From NCBI RefSeq assembly GCF_023284005.1, contig NZ_JAKIKS010000059.1:1-33986 (forward strand): DNA of 33,986 nt. Direction: 5' to 3'. The notes beneath the pieces were generated by a model. It saw nothing but the letters and a program-made list of their open reading frames with translations, had not been told where the DNA came from and made no database searches. Positions within the stretch are counted from its first letter, which is position 1. The number at the start of each line of letters is the position of its first letter. This stretch comes from Shewanella surugensis (GTDB taxonomy: Bacteria > Pseudomonadota > Gammaproteobacteria > Enterobacterales > Shewanellaceae). The position numbers and the translations under genes were made by a program. Below, in pieces: positions 7,637-14,638 of the stretch.

Positions 7637-9247
7637 ATGTTAGATACGAATTTGAAAACTCAACTGAAAACCTATTTACAAAACCTTAAGCGTCCAGTTG
7701 AACTTGTCGTATCGGCAGATGATACGACAAAAGCGCGGGAGTTAGCCGTGCTGGCTGATGAGATTGTCCAATTATCAGATTTGGTCAGTCTCACAACTCA
7801 AATGGGTGAGCGAACGCCTTCAATGAAGATCACTAGCCCTTCACAATCAGCCCAAGCACAAACCAGTATCACTTTTGCGGGGGTGCCAATGGGGCATGAG
7901 TTCACCTCTTTAGTGTTAGCGCTATTACATACAGGTGGACATCCGATAAAATTAGCGCCTGAGCTTATTGAACAAATCAGTGCGCTGACAGGTGAATATC
8001 GATTTGAGACGTATGTGTCGTTGAGTTGCCAAACCTGTCCTGAGGTGGTGCAAGCATTCAATATGATGGCGGCGATTAATCCTAATATTCACCATGTGAT
8101 GATTGACGGTGCTTTATTTCAAGAAGAAGTGGATGAGCGCAATATCATGGCGGTGCCTTCGGTGTATTTAAACGGTGAGCCTTTTGCTGTGGGGCGCGTC
8201 ACTGTAGTGGACATTTTAAATAAAATTGATGTCAATGCCCAAAGCCGACAAGCGGAAAAACTCAATGAGAAAGAGCCTTTTGAAGTCTTAGTGGTCGGCG
8301 GTGGTCCTGCGGGGGCATCGGCAGCCATTTATGCGGCACGAAAAGGATTACGAACCGGCATCGTCGCCGATAAATTTGGCGGTCAAGTGGCCGAGACGGT
8401 GGGTATTGAAAACTTTATCTCAGTAAAGGCCACACAAGGGCCTAAGTTAGTGGCAAACCTTGAAGCCCATGTTCATGACTATGAAGTGGATATAATGGAT
8501 AATCAGCGCGCGTTGTCATTAAAATCGGGCAAGTTATTTGAGCTTAAACTGGAAAGTGGCGCCGTGATAAAAAGCCGTACGGTATTACTGGCGACTGGAG
8601 CACGCTGGCGTGAAATGAAGGTGCCCGGTGAGCAAGAGTATCGCGGTAAAGGTGTGGCGTATTGCCCACATTGTGATGGCCCGCTGTTTAAAGGTAAGCG
8701 CGTAGCGGTGATCGGTGGTGGTAATTCAGGTATCGAAGCGGCAATCGATTTGGCCAATATTGTAGAACATGTCACCGTACTCGAGTTTGATGCCATTCTC
8801 AGGGCCGATGACGTATTGCAGAAAAAAGCCCGCTCTATGGGGAATATCGACATTATTACCCAAGCCATGACCACCGACGTCACCGGCGATGGCCAGCGGG
8901 TCAATGGGTTAGATTATACCGACAGAGCCACCAATGAAACCCATCATGTTGCACTTGCCGGTATTTTTGTGCAAATAGGCTTAGTGCCTAATAGTGAGTG
9001 GTTAACAGGCATCGTGGATGTCACCCCAAGAGGCGAGATTATCGTCGATGGCAAAGGGCAAACATCCATACCGGGCGTGTTCGCCGCAGGTGATGTGACT
9101 AATTCGGCTTACAAACAAATTATTATTGCCATGGGCAGTGGCGCGACAGCCTCTTTAGGCGCCTTTGATCACCTGATCCGAAGTGACGTTGATGACACCG
9201 ATGACAGCAACGTTGCTGAAGAGAGTAAAGCGCATAAAGCGGCATAG
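7637..9247 (+). CDS. ahpF: Alkyl hydroperoxide reductase subunit F (AhpF)
   Basis: An NADH-dependent FAD disulfide reductase that recharges AhpC. Domains in order: an N-terminal tandem thioredoxin-fold domain (about 1-200) with the redox pair C131/C134 in SLSCQTCPE; an FAD Rossmann motif VVGGGPAGASAA (219-230); a thioredoxin-reductase-like pair C343/C346 in AYCPHCDGPL; an NADH Rossmann motif VAVIGGGNSGIEAA (356-369); and the final FAD motif GVFAAGDVT. At 536 residues it is slightly longer than E. coli AhpF (521), the extra being a polar C-terminal tail. CAGGAG precedes the ATG by 5 bases. It shares function with ahpC but is separated by 210 bases and a terminator. Confidence 0.96.
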   Translation: MLDTNLKTQLKTYLQNLKRPVELVVSADDTTKARELAVLADEIVQLSDLVSLTTQMGERTPSMKITSPSQSAQAQTSITFAGVPMGHEFTSLVLALLHTGGHPIKLAPELIEQISALTGEYRFETYVSLSCQTCPEVVQAFNMMAAINPNIHHVMIDGALFQEEVDERNIMAVPSVYLNGEPFAVGRVTVVDILNKIDVNAQSRQAEKLNEKEPFEVLVVGGGPAGASAAIYAARKGLRTGIVADKFGGQVAETVGIENFISVKATQGPKLVANLEAHVHDYEVDIMDNQRALSLKSGKLFELKLESGAVIKSRTVLLATGARWREMKVPGEQEYRGKGVAYCPHCDGPLFKGKRVAVIGGGNSGIEAAIDLANIVEHVTVLEFDAILRADDVLQKKARSMGNIDIITQAMTTDVTGDGQRVNGLDYTDRATNETHHVALAGIFVQIGLVPNSEWLTGIVDVTPRGEIIVDGKGQTSIPGVFAAGDVTNSAYKQIIIAMGSGATASLGAFDHLIRSDVDDTDDSNVAEESKAHKAA

Positions 9248-9278
9248 CGTGAAAGTATCGATTGCAAAGAGATAAATG

Positions 9279-9312
9279 AAAAAGAGCCGACATGATTGTC
9301 GGCTCTTTTTTT
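9279..9312. terminator. Bidirectional-looking terminator after ahpF
   Basis: A 14-base stem (9279-9292 with 9297-9310, core GAGCCGACA/TGTCGGCTC) with a TGAT loop, A-run on the left and seven T on the right (9306-9312). It lies 31 bases after the ahpF stop codon. Confidence 0.93.
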
Positions 9313-9439
9313 GTCCAGTGTTTACCCGTATTCAAGTCGCTAAGGCCTTGCTATCCATTTATCTCTATATAGGGTTACTTATTGATTCACTATTTTGTTC
9401 ATTTTTTGAGGAGCATGTGATTTGGGATTATCTTCGATT

Positions 9440-9462
9440 GGCAGGTTTAACCTGCCTTTTTT
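9440..9462 (+). terminator. Orphan intrinsic terminator with no obvious gene upstream
   Basis: GGCAGG (9440-9445) and CCTGCC (9451-9456) flank a TTTAA loop and are followed by six T (9457-9462). ahpF transcripts should already stop at 9312, so this one needs another transcript: a small RNA or tiny ORF between 9313 and 9440. A 16-codon GTG ORF (9418-9468) starts 3 bases after GAGGAG and runs through this terminator; I regard it as possible but weak. Confidence 0.7.
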
Positions 9463-9615
9463 GTTAAGCATCTGATAGCTAAATGATGGTAATAAGTAAA
9501 TCAATAGCTTGAATAATGTACTTAATGTTCTGTATATTAGTGAAGCGATTAAAAACGACAATCAAACTAAAAAGTTAATGCCATGCATGAATCGCTAACG
9601 AGTTCGAATGCGATG

Positions 9616-9645
9616 TTGGCAGCCATGTGTATAGCGGTCTATTTA
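9616..9645 (+). promoter_or_regulatory. Candidate sigma70 promoter for the repeat-protein operon
   Basis: TTGGCA (9616-9621) is 4-5/6 to the -35 consensus and TATTTA (9640-9645) lies 18 bases further on as a -10-like element, with transcription expected about 30 bases before the ATG at 9683. The match is only fair. Confidence 0.3.
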
Positions 9646-9682
9646 ACTGTTTATTTATAAGAAGAAAGCAAGGAAAACAATC

Positions 9683-10252
9683 ATGATAATGGATATGCCA
9701 CCCAGTATAGAGTCCGATGTGTTTCAAGCCTTACAACAATCCACCGAAGTCGTGAGCGTGACCCCTTCGACGAATGCACTAAACCCCGCCGATTTATTGG
9801 TGCGCCTGCACAATACTCAAACGAGTGCTCAAGCCAATAGCCAATCTTTCCATCATCAAGTCAGCCAAGTACTGTCAGAAGCCATCGCCCTCGGCCCCTT
9901 GAGCGTGAGTCTTCCAGCGCCTACACCGATGACGGGTGGTGGTGGGAATAATCCTATTGAAAAGGTGAATTTTGCCTTATTGAATGGTGAAGGTTGGATA
10001 CCGCCGTTACCGTTGGGTAGTGGTGGGAGTGGACAACCTGGCTCTAGTAATATCAATCTCGCCTTATTAGAGGGTGAAGCTGGCTGGTTGCCACCAGTAC
10101 CGATGACGGGTGGTGGTTCTAGTAAGCCTAGCAATGATGTTAGTTTTGCCTTATTGAATGGTGAGGAAGGATGGGTACCGCCGTTACCTATGGGTGGTGG
10201 TGGGACAACTCAACCTAGTAATGATGTTAGCTCTTTTGTTGTGATGAGCTAG
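9683..10252 (+). CDS. Tandem-repeat protein of unknown function (Gly/Pro-rich, W-P-P-L-P-M motif)
   Basis: A 189-residue protein I do not recognise. Residues 1-78 form a non-repetitive Ser/Gln/Leu-rich segment with no signal peptide or membrane helix. From residue 79 a half unit (APTPMTGGGG) leads into three 29-residue repeats (95-123, 124-152, 153-181). Each has the form F/L-A-L-L-N/E-G-E-x-G-W-x-P-P-L/V-P-M/L-x-G-G-G followed by a Ser/Pro/Asn spacer; a fourth unit is cut off as VSSFVVMS. There is no cysteine. AAGGAAA lies about 9 bases before the ATG. It begins a three-gene unit, 9 bases ahead of a membrane-protein gene. The leader-plus-repeats layout resembles multi-core peptide precursors, but no modification enzyme or protease is nearby; it could equally be a structural or surface-binding repeat protein. 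The coding call is firm, the function unknown. Confidence 0.8.
   Translation: MIMDMPPSIESDVFQALQQSTEVVSVTPSTNALNPADLLVRLHNTQTSAQANSQSFHHQVSQVLSEAIALGPLSVSLPAPTPMTGGGGNNPIEKVNFALLNGEGWIPPLPLGSGGSGQPGSSNINLALLEGEAGWLPPVPMTGGGSSKPSNDVSFALLNGEEGWVPPLPMGGGGTTQPSNDVSSFVVMS
9965..10225 (+). repeat. Three in-frame 87-base coding repeats
   Basis: Units at 9965-10051, 10052-10138 and 10139-10225 encode the 29-residue repeats. Units 1 and 3 share GCCTTATTGAATGGTGA and ACCGCCGTTACC at DNA level; unit 2 has diverged more. One codon is missing in unit 1 (GEGW against GExGW) and is compensated in its spacer. Similar DNA suggests recent duplication or recombination between units. Confidence 0.85.
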
Positions 10253-10261
10253 GAGATCAGC

Positions 10262-10939
10262 ATGGATGTATTCGTTGTTGTGCTTATTGGCCTCGGCCTG
10301 ATCAGCTCGGGAGTAATTTATTTTGCCAATAAAAAACCCTGGTTGTGGTTAGGAACCTTTGCTGTAAGTGGTTTATTGGCGTTAATCTTAATTATTTCAG
10401 TTTTCTTTAGAGAGTTATATTGGTTAGGCAATATTGGTTTAGTCTTGGGGTTAGGTATGAGTGTACTCATGTGCCGTCATTTGCCTAATTGGGCTTACTT
10501 GCTGATGTTCCCAACAGCGATGAAGTTAGTGGATACGTTGTGGCTGAATGACTATTTACTCACTCAAGTGCCCAGTTGGGGCTTTTATTTTAGTTATATA
10601 GGTTATGACGTATTAGTGATGGCCTTGATTTGGTATCGCGGCCCCATTGCTAAGGCGTTAAGGCTAAAGGTGCATTATCAGCGCTTTGCTCAAGAGTATT
10701 TGTTGTTGGGCGTGTATGGCTTAGCGGTGATGACTAATTTAATGACGGGCATAGAAGATTTAGTGCGTAAGGATGTGTTGGGCAATGTTTTTGTCGACTT
10801 TAATCCTATATTTTTCTATGACATATATGAGTATATACGTTTACCAATTAGTATTTTAGAAATGGTGCTATTAGTGGGTATGGGCTATGTGGCTGTAAAG
10901 GCGGGGACGTCGAAACGATTAACAGGAGCAGGGATGTGA
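10262..10939 (+). CDS. Multi-pass inner-membrane protein of unknown function
   Basis: A 225-residue very hydrophobic protein with six or seven predicted membrane segments (about 2-22, 27-50, 53-72, 77-95, 105-124, 143-163, 191-212) and basic loops (RGPIAKALRLKVHYQRF) suggesting a cytoplasmic face. No transporter or enzyme signature is recognisable. AGGAG-like GGAGATC lies just before the ATG, and only 9 bases separate it from the repeat-protein gene; its stop codon overlaps the start of the next gene by four bases (GTGA). This tight packing indicates one operon and linked function: it could anchor, export or protect against the repeat protein. That role is an inference from position only. Confidence 0.82.
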   Translation: MDVFVVVLIGLGLISSGVIYFANKKPWLWLGTFAVSGLLALILIISVFFRELYWLGNIGLVLGLGMSVLMCRHLPNWAYLLMFPTAMKLVDTLWLNDYLLTQVPSWGFYFSYIGYDVLVMALIWYRGPIAKALRLKVHYQRFAQEYLLLGVYGLAVMTNLMTGIEDLVRKDVLGNVFVDFNPIFFYDIYEYIRLPISILEMVLLVGMGYVAVKAGTSKRLTGAGM

Positions 10940-11373
10940 CGGAACTGGAAAATATACGCACAAGTTTTGATTTGACTGAAACACAGTTGGCCGAAATCAT
11001 GAGTGTGAGTGAGGCTGATATACAGCAATGGCAAGAGGGTGATAGCCAGCCGAGTATGGGTAAGATTTTTAAATTACTGGGTTTTATTGCTAAAAATTAT
11101 GGTCGTTATTTTCATCATGATGCGCTGGGGGAATATCGACGCGGCAGTGATGATGAGTCGGGGTACCCTCAAATTAATCCTGATTGCGACGAAAATGCGC
11201 CTACGCCTGAGCTGAGCCAAGAAGACAATGAAAAGATGCGTAGTCGGTTGAATCAAGTGACGTCGGCCACCAATGTCTTGCTATTGATGACGGATGAAAA
11301 AGAGCTGCACCATGGTACCTTGAGTTTGATGTCAGATGCGTTATTAGATATGAAACATATTTTAAAAACTTAA
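10936..11373 (+). CDS. Helix-turn-helix (XRE-like) protein, third gene of the repeat-protein operon
   Basis: A 145-residue soluble protein. It starts at GTG 10936, overlapping the upstream stop (GTGA); AGGAG at 10924-10928 is 7 bases before it. Residues 13-36 (LTETQLAEIMSVSEADIQQWQEG) look like the helix-turn-helix of XRE/Cro-type regulators, followed by a GKIFKLLGFI helix. The middle (70-95) is acidic and Pro/Asn-rich, and the C-terminus (about 97-143) is helical. It may regulate its own operon, or be a non-transcriptional HTH adaptor. Translational coupling ties it to the membrane protein. A strong terminator follows. Confidence 0.8.
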   Translation: MTELENIRTSFDLTETQLAEIMSVSEADIQQWQEGDSQPSMGKIFKLLGFIAKNYGRYFHHDALGEYRRGSDDESGYPQINPDCDENAPTPELSQEDNEKMRSRLNQVTSATNVLLLMTDEKELHHGTLSLMSDALLDMKHILKT

Positions 11374-11400
11374 TGCGATGAGTACAGCGTTACTGACATA

Positions 11401-11431
11401 AAAAAGTGGGGCAGATTGCCCCACTTTTTTT
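11401..11431. terminator. Intrinsic terminator ending the repeat-protein operon
   Basis: GTGGGGCA (11406-11413) and TGCCCCAC (11417-11424) with loop GAT, flanked by A5-6 on the left and T7 (11425-11431) on the right, so it can act in both directions: for the operon on + and for anything entering from the right on the other strand. Confidence 0.93.
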
Positions 11432-11457
11432 GTTTGAAATTGAGGGACTTCAGTGAC

Positions 11458-11780
11458 TCAGTGGCCGAGTACCGCAGCAATCAACTCTTGGATTTCTTTC
11501 ATTTGTTCGGCATTGATGTCTTGAATATCCACTTTGATGGCGGTGGCGTACTCTTCGACTTTGACTTGACCGTCACACAAGTTTCGAATGATGGGTTTAG
11601 GCTTACTGATTTTGGCTGGTTTCGATGAGTTGCCCTGCAGTGCTAAGCAATCATTAATCAGCTTATTGCTAATTTGATTGGGGCTTAAGTCTTGGATATT
11701 GCTCAGTGTGACATGGTATCAATGCCATCAGGCTGCCTTGCGGCTAGTACGACAAAACCGTTACTAAGGAGCAATTCCCC
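11458..11780 (-). pseudogene. Decayed or truncated leftward gene
   Basis: From 11706 to a TGA at 11460-11458 the reverse strand is open for 82 codons with coding-like composition (for example SPNQISNKLINDCLALQ, then VKVEEYATAIKVDIQD and EQMKEIQELIAAVLGH) but has no good start codon. A neighbouring frame upstream (about 11780-11706) continues with GFVVLAARQPDGIDTMSH and stops at TGA 11705-11703. Joining them needs one inserted base near 11706, so this looks like a frameshifted gene whose 5' end was lost where the oxidoreductase gene now ends (11764). The family is not recognised. It could instead be a real small gene with an unusual start, such as CTG or ATT. Confidence 0.45.
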
Positions 11781-12759
11781 CGAGTATTTTATCCATAACC
11801 CAACTGGTGTGAAGCGCAGATTTACCGTCACTGGGATGCTTGATGCGATTAATTAACTGCTCTTTCATATTAAGTACATGATAAAGTTGGATAGGGTTTG
11901 GGTTGGCAATAAAGATGTCTTCCTGCCGTTGGGCGGTACTTAATGTGATACTTGCTTCTTCAAACACCGAGAAACTGATTGTGCCTGAGGATCCCAAAAT
12001 ATCCACTTTATCTTGCTTATGGTGGCAAGAAAAATTCCAATAGCCACAGCCGGTAATATTATTAGAATGGGACCAGCATGCGCTAACGGCATCGAAGGCG
12101 CTATAAAGTCCTTGTTGGTTGAAGCCCATCCCTTCCACTTGTATAAAATCACCGAGAAGATAAGCGAATAAGTTGAGCCCGTGGCAAGCGAGATCATCAA
12201 AGTAGCCACCGGGGGCGATGTTTTTATCTGTACGCCATTGGGATTGACCTGAGCTGTCGACACTGTTGGGCGGGCGAGAAAGTTGCCATTGAATGTGACG
12301 GATCTCGCCAACCTCTCCTGCATCAATTAGGCTCTTTATTTTATTGAATCTAGGCAAAGAGCGGCGATAGTAGGCCACAAATAGCGGGGTATTAGTGTGT
12401 TCAAAGGCTTGGTAAATACTTAAGCTATCTTGATAATTAACCGCTAAAGGTTTTTCAATACAGCAAGGTTTTCCTGCTGTTGCAACTTGTAACCCATAAA
12501 ATTTATGGGTATCAGGTGGTGTGGCAATATAGATAGCATCAATATCATCATTAAAAATAATACTATCAGCTTGAGTATAGTGATTTTTGATGTTATGCCG
12601 CGCGGCATAATCTTGGGCTTTGTGTTTATCTCGTCTCATGACGGCTGAGAGTTCAAAGTGTTCGGTATGTTGGTAGGCTGGGCCACTTTTAACCTCAGTG
12701 ACGTCGCCACAGCCGATGATCCCCCAGCGTATTGATGTACTAGGTCTATGTGTTTTCAT
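11764..12759 (-). CDS. Gfo/Idh/MocA-family NAD(P)-dependent oxidoreductase
   Basis: A 331-residue protein with an N-terminal Rossmann fold (RWGIIGCGDVTEVKSGPAY, 11-29), the family motif EKPLAV with lysine K103, and the catalytic-region block GGYFDDLACHGLNL (184-197) containing D189 and H193. Members oxidise or reduce hydroxyl groups of sugars, inositols and related compounds. The start ATG is supported by GGAG overlapping the stop codon of the upstream transporter gene (TAG, 12770-12768), so it is translationally coupled as the third gene of the kinase-transporter-oxidoreductase unit. The substrate is not visible in the sequence but is probably the compound handled by that unit. Its 3' end runs into a decayed gene. 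Confidence 0.88.
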   Translation of the reverse strand: MKTHRPSTSIRWGIIGCGDVTEVKSGPAYQHTEHFELSAVMRRDKHKAQDYAARHNIKNHYTQADSIIFNDDIDAIYIATPPDTHKFYGLQVATAGKPCCIEKPLAVNYQDSLSIYQAFEHTNTPLFVAYYRRSLPRFNKIKSLIDAGEVGEIRHIQWQLSRPPNSVDSSGQSQWRTDKNIAPGGYFDDLACHGLNLFAYLLGDFIQVEGMGFNQQGLYSAFDAVSACWSHSNNITGCGYWNFSCHHKQDKVDILGSSGTISFSVFEEASITLSTAQRQEDIFIANPNPIQLYHVLNMKEQLINRIKHPSDGKSALHTSWVMDKILGGIAP

Positions 12760-12767
12760 TGGTGCTC

Positions 12768-14498
12768 CTAATACAACACCATACTCAAATAGCCTAAGAT
12801 GAGCACTATCATGGATGTGAGGGCATAAGGGACAGGATAGCCAATGGCAGGTATGTCACTTTGGCAAATATCTTGGGCCCCTTTCATTGCGGGAGTGCTG
12901 TTACGGGCGCCTGCGCAGGCGCCCGCTAGAATTGCGGGATTCATCTTGCGAAAGTAGAGTCCATATAACCAAGCCAGTAGCGGAGGTAATAGCGCGGCAA
13001 TCAAGCCTAGAAAGGCAATTTTTATGACGACGGTACCTTGAAAAGAGTCCAAAATTTTAGGCCCGACGCTGGTGGCTAAAACGGCCACAAATAAACTTAA
13101 GCCGATATCTTGCAAGAAACTACGGGCACCTTCACTCATGGGGCCGCCAAAGGCGGGGTTACGGGTGCGAAAAAATGAAAAAATAATCCCCGTTAGCATA
13201 CAGCCTGCTGATGTACCTAGAGCAAAGGGAATACCCGAGATATTGACACTTAGGTGACCACAAATGTAGCCGATTAATAGGGACAAAGCCAAATAAAAGG
13301 TCTCGGTGATGGTGCTTTCAACGATCGGTGTACTGTTGAGTTTTTTGGCCGCTTGCTTAACGCACCAGTCGGATCCTGCGACGCGGATCACATCGCCCAT
13401 TTCAATTTGAGTTTGAGGCAAAATGGGTAATGGATGCCCTTGCCTAAATAAGGCCTTGAGGTAAAGCCCAAAGCCTATTTTTTGGCTTAATTGTTCGATG
13501 TTATAACCAATATAGTCGGACTTTCCTAGGTGAAGATCGGCCACTTCAATGTCAACATTGCGCACTCTTGGCTCATCGACTTCGGTTCCTATATGACTTT
13601 CACCCCCTTCAATGAGCATATGATATTGCCCACGGACTCCAATGATATCCCCAAGCTGTAATTTAGGATTGTCTGCTGCCGTAATGATTTTATTATCTCT
13701 CATTATTCTCAATACCGTGGCCTGAGGATAACGGTGATAGAGACTGTCAGGGCTTTGGTTGACTAATTCTTGATGCTCGACACGATAGGCGCGAATATCC
13801 AGTGGTAATACCCCAAGGCTTGAAAAACCGGCGGTACTGGGTAAGGCTTCATTATCTTTACCTGCGCCAAAATTGCTTTCAGCTTCTCTCCCCGCTTTAA
13901 CGGGATCCCTGCCAAATAATGAAGGTAAATATTTAATTAACAATATGATAAAGACACTTGAGAGGATGTAGCTGATGGCATATCCTGCGGCTATATTGGC
14001 ACTGACTTGATCGAGCGTGATGTCATTGGGCGCTTTAAAAGCGCCAGAGGTAATCGCTGATTGAGCCACTCCCATAACAGCGGTCACAGTGTAGCTGCCT
14101 GAAATAATACCCGCAGCGTAACCGGGGGCGAGGTTGAATAGTTTTGCGCCAAAAAAGACAATGAGAAAATTACTAAAAACCACAATGAGACCGATAACGA
14201 CAAAATCCATGCCGCCACGGGCGAGCCCTGAAAAAAACTGCGGCCCCACTTTCATCCCGATGGCATACATAAACATCATCAGAAAAATATCAGAGATGAG
14301 TCCTGGTGCATCGATGGTTAACCCGTAAAATGAAAAGGCGCCCAGTGCAATCAGTACGCTAACGAGCAGTGTGCCAGCAGTAGCGCCTAAATTGATCCCC
14401 TTAATGCTGACTTTACCCAGTGGATAACCCAGACTAATAGCGAGGAATAAAAACACAAAAGGATTATTGGCGATATAGTGAAATATAAAAGCAATCAT
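12768..14498 (-). CDS. AspT/YidE/YbjL-type putative transporter with two RCK_C domains
   Basis: A 576-residue membrane protein with two homologous membrane halves (about 1-190 and 398-576) around a cytoplasmic centre with two TrkA-C/RCK_C-like domains (about 235-300 and 312-385). Paired blocks such as GMKVGPQFF in the first half and ATSVGPKIL in the second mark the aspartate-alanine exchanger duplication family (Asp-Al_Ex). AspT of Tetragenococcus swaps aspartate for alanine; most relatives have unknown substrates. The gene lies between a ribokinase-like gene and an oxidoreductase gene on the same strand, so it probably moves the compound those enzymes metabolise. It ends 8 bases before the oxidoreductase ATG, and 139 bases with a palindrome separate it from the kinase gene. 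Confidence 0.86.
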   Translation of the reverse strand: MIAFIFHYIANNPFVFLFLAISLGYPLGKVSIKGINLGATAGTLLVSVLIALGAFSFYGLTIDAPGLISDIFLMMFMYAIGMKVGPQFFSGLARGGMDFVVIGLIVVFSNFLIVFFGAKLFNLAPGYAAGIISGSYTVTAVMGVAQSAITSGAFKAPNDITLDQVSANIAAGYAISYILSSVFIILLIKYLPSLFGRDPVKAGREAESNFGAGKDNEALPSTAGFSSLGVLPLDIRAYRVEHQELVNQSPDSLYHRYPQATVLRIMRDNKIITAADNPKLQLGDIIGVRGQYHMLIEGGESHIGTEVDEPRVRNVDIEVADLHLGKSDYIGYNIEQLSQKIGFGLYLKALFRQGHPLPILPQTQIEMGDVIRVAGSDWCVKQAAKKLNSTPIVESTITETFYLALSLLIGYICGHLSVNISGIPFALGTSAGCMLTGIIFSFFRTRNPAFGGPMSEGARSFLQDIGLSLFVAVLATSVGPKILDSFQGTVVIKIAFLGLIAALLPPLLAWLYGLYFRKMNPAILAGACAGARNSTPAMKGAQDICQSDIPAIGYPVPYALTSMIVLILGYLSMVLY

Positions 14499-14609
14499 AT
14501 GGCTCTACCATCCAGTGTTAGCTCAGCGTGCAATGTGGATAATGCACAGTATGGCCAATGGATCATTTTTTGTGAAATGTGTCGGCTTTAATTGTGATCG
14601 CAGGACGTT

Positions 14610-14638
14610 ATACCAACCCTATTGAATAGGATGGGTAT
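14610..14638. repeat. Interrupted palindrome at the ribokinase 3' end
   Basis: ATACCAACCCTAT (14610-14622) and ATAGGATGGGTAT (14626-14638) pair at 11 of 13 positions around a TGA loop, overlapping the kinase stop codon. No T-run follows on either strand. It resembles a short intergenic palindromic repeat that I recall from Shewanella genomes, so it may be one copy of a dispersed family; only this copy is in the window. Confidence 0.55.

Noticed and set aside
9276..9467. 63-codon forward ORF after ahpF
   Set aside because: It starts inside the ahpF terminator and runs through two terminators; composition is not protein-like.
9379..9561. 60-codon reverse-strand ORF
   Set aside because: Covers the orphan terminator, has no convincing ribosome-binding site and no recognisable features beyond AT-rich hydrophobic codons.
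9683..10252. Reading the repeat protein as a lanthipeptide, thiopeptide or graspetide precursor
   Set aside because: It has no cysteine, and no cyclodehydratase, lanthionine synthetase, ATP-grasp enzyme, radical-SAM enzyme or peptidase lies next to it.
11416..11628. 70-codon forward ORF beyond the operon terminator
   Set aside because: It begins inside the terminator hairpin and is antisense to the better-supported decayed gene on the reverse strand.
14560..14605. CRP site (TGTGATCG) before the transporter gene
   Set aside because: Only one half-site matches; the other half has no resemblance to TCACA.
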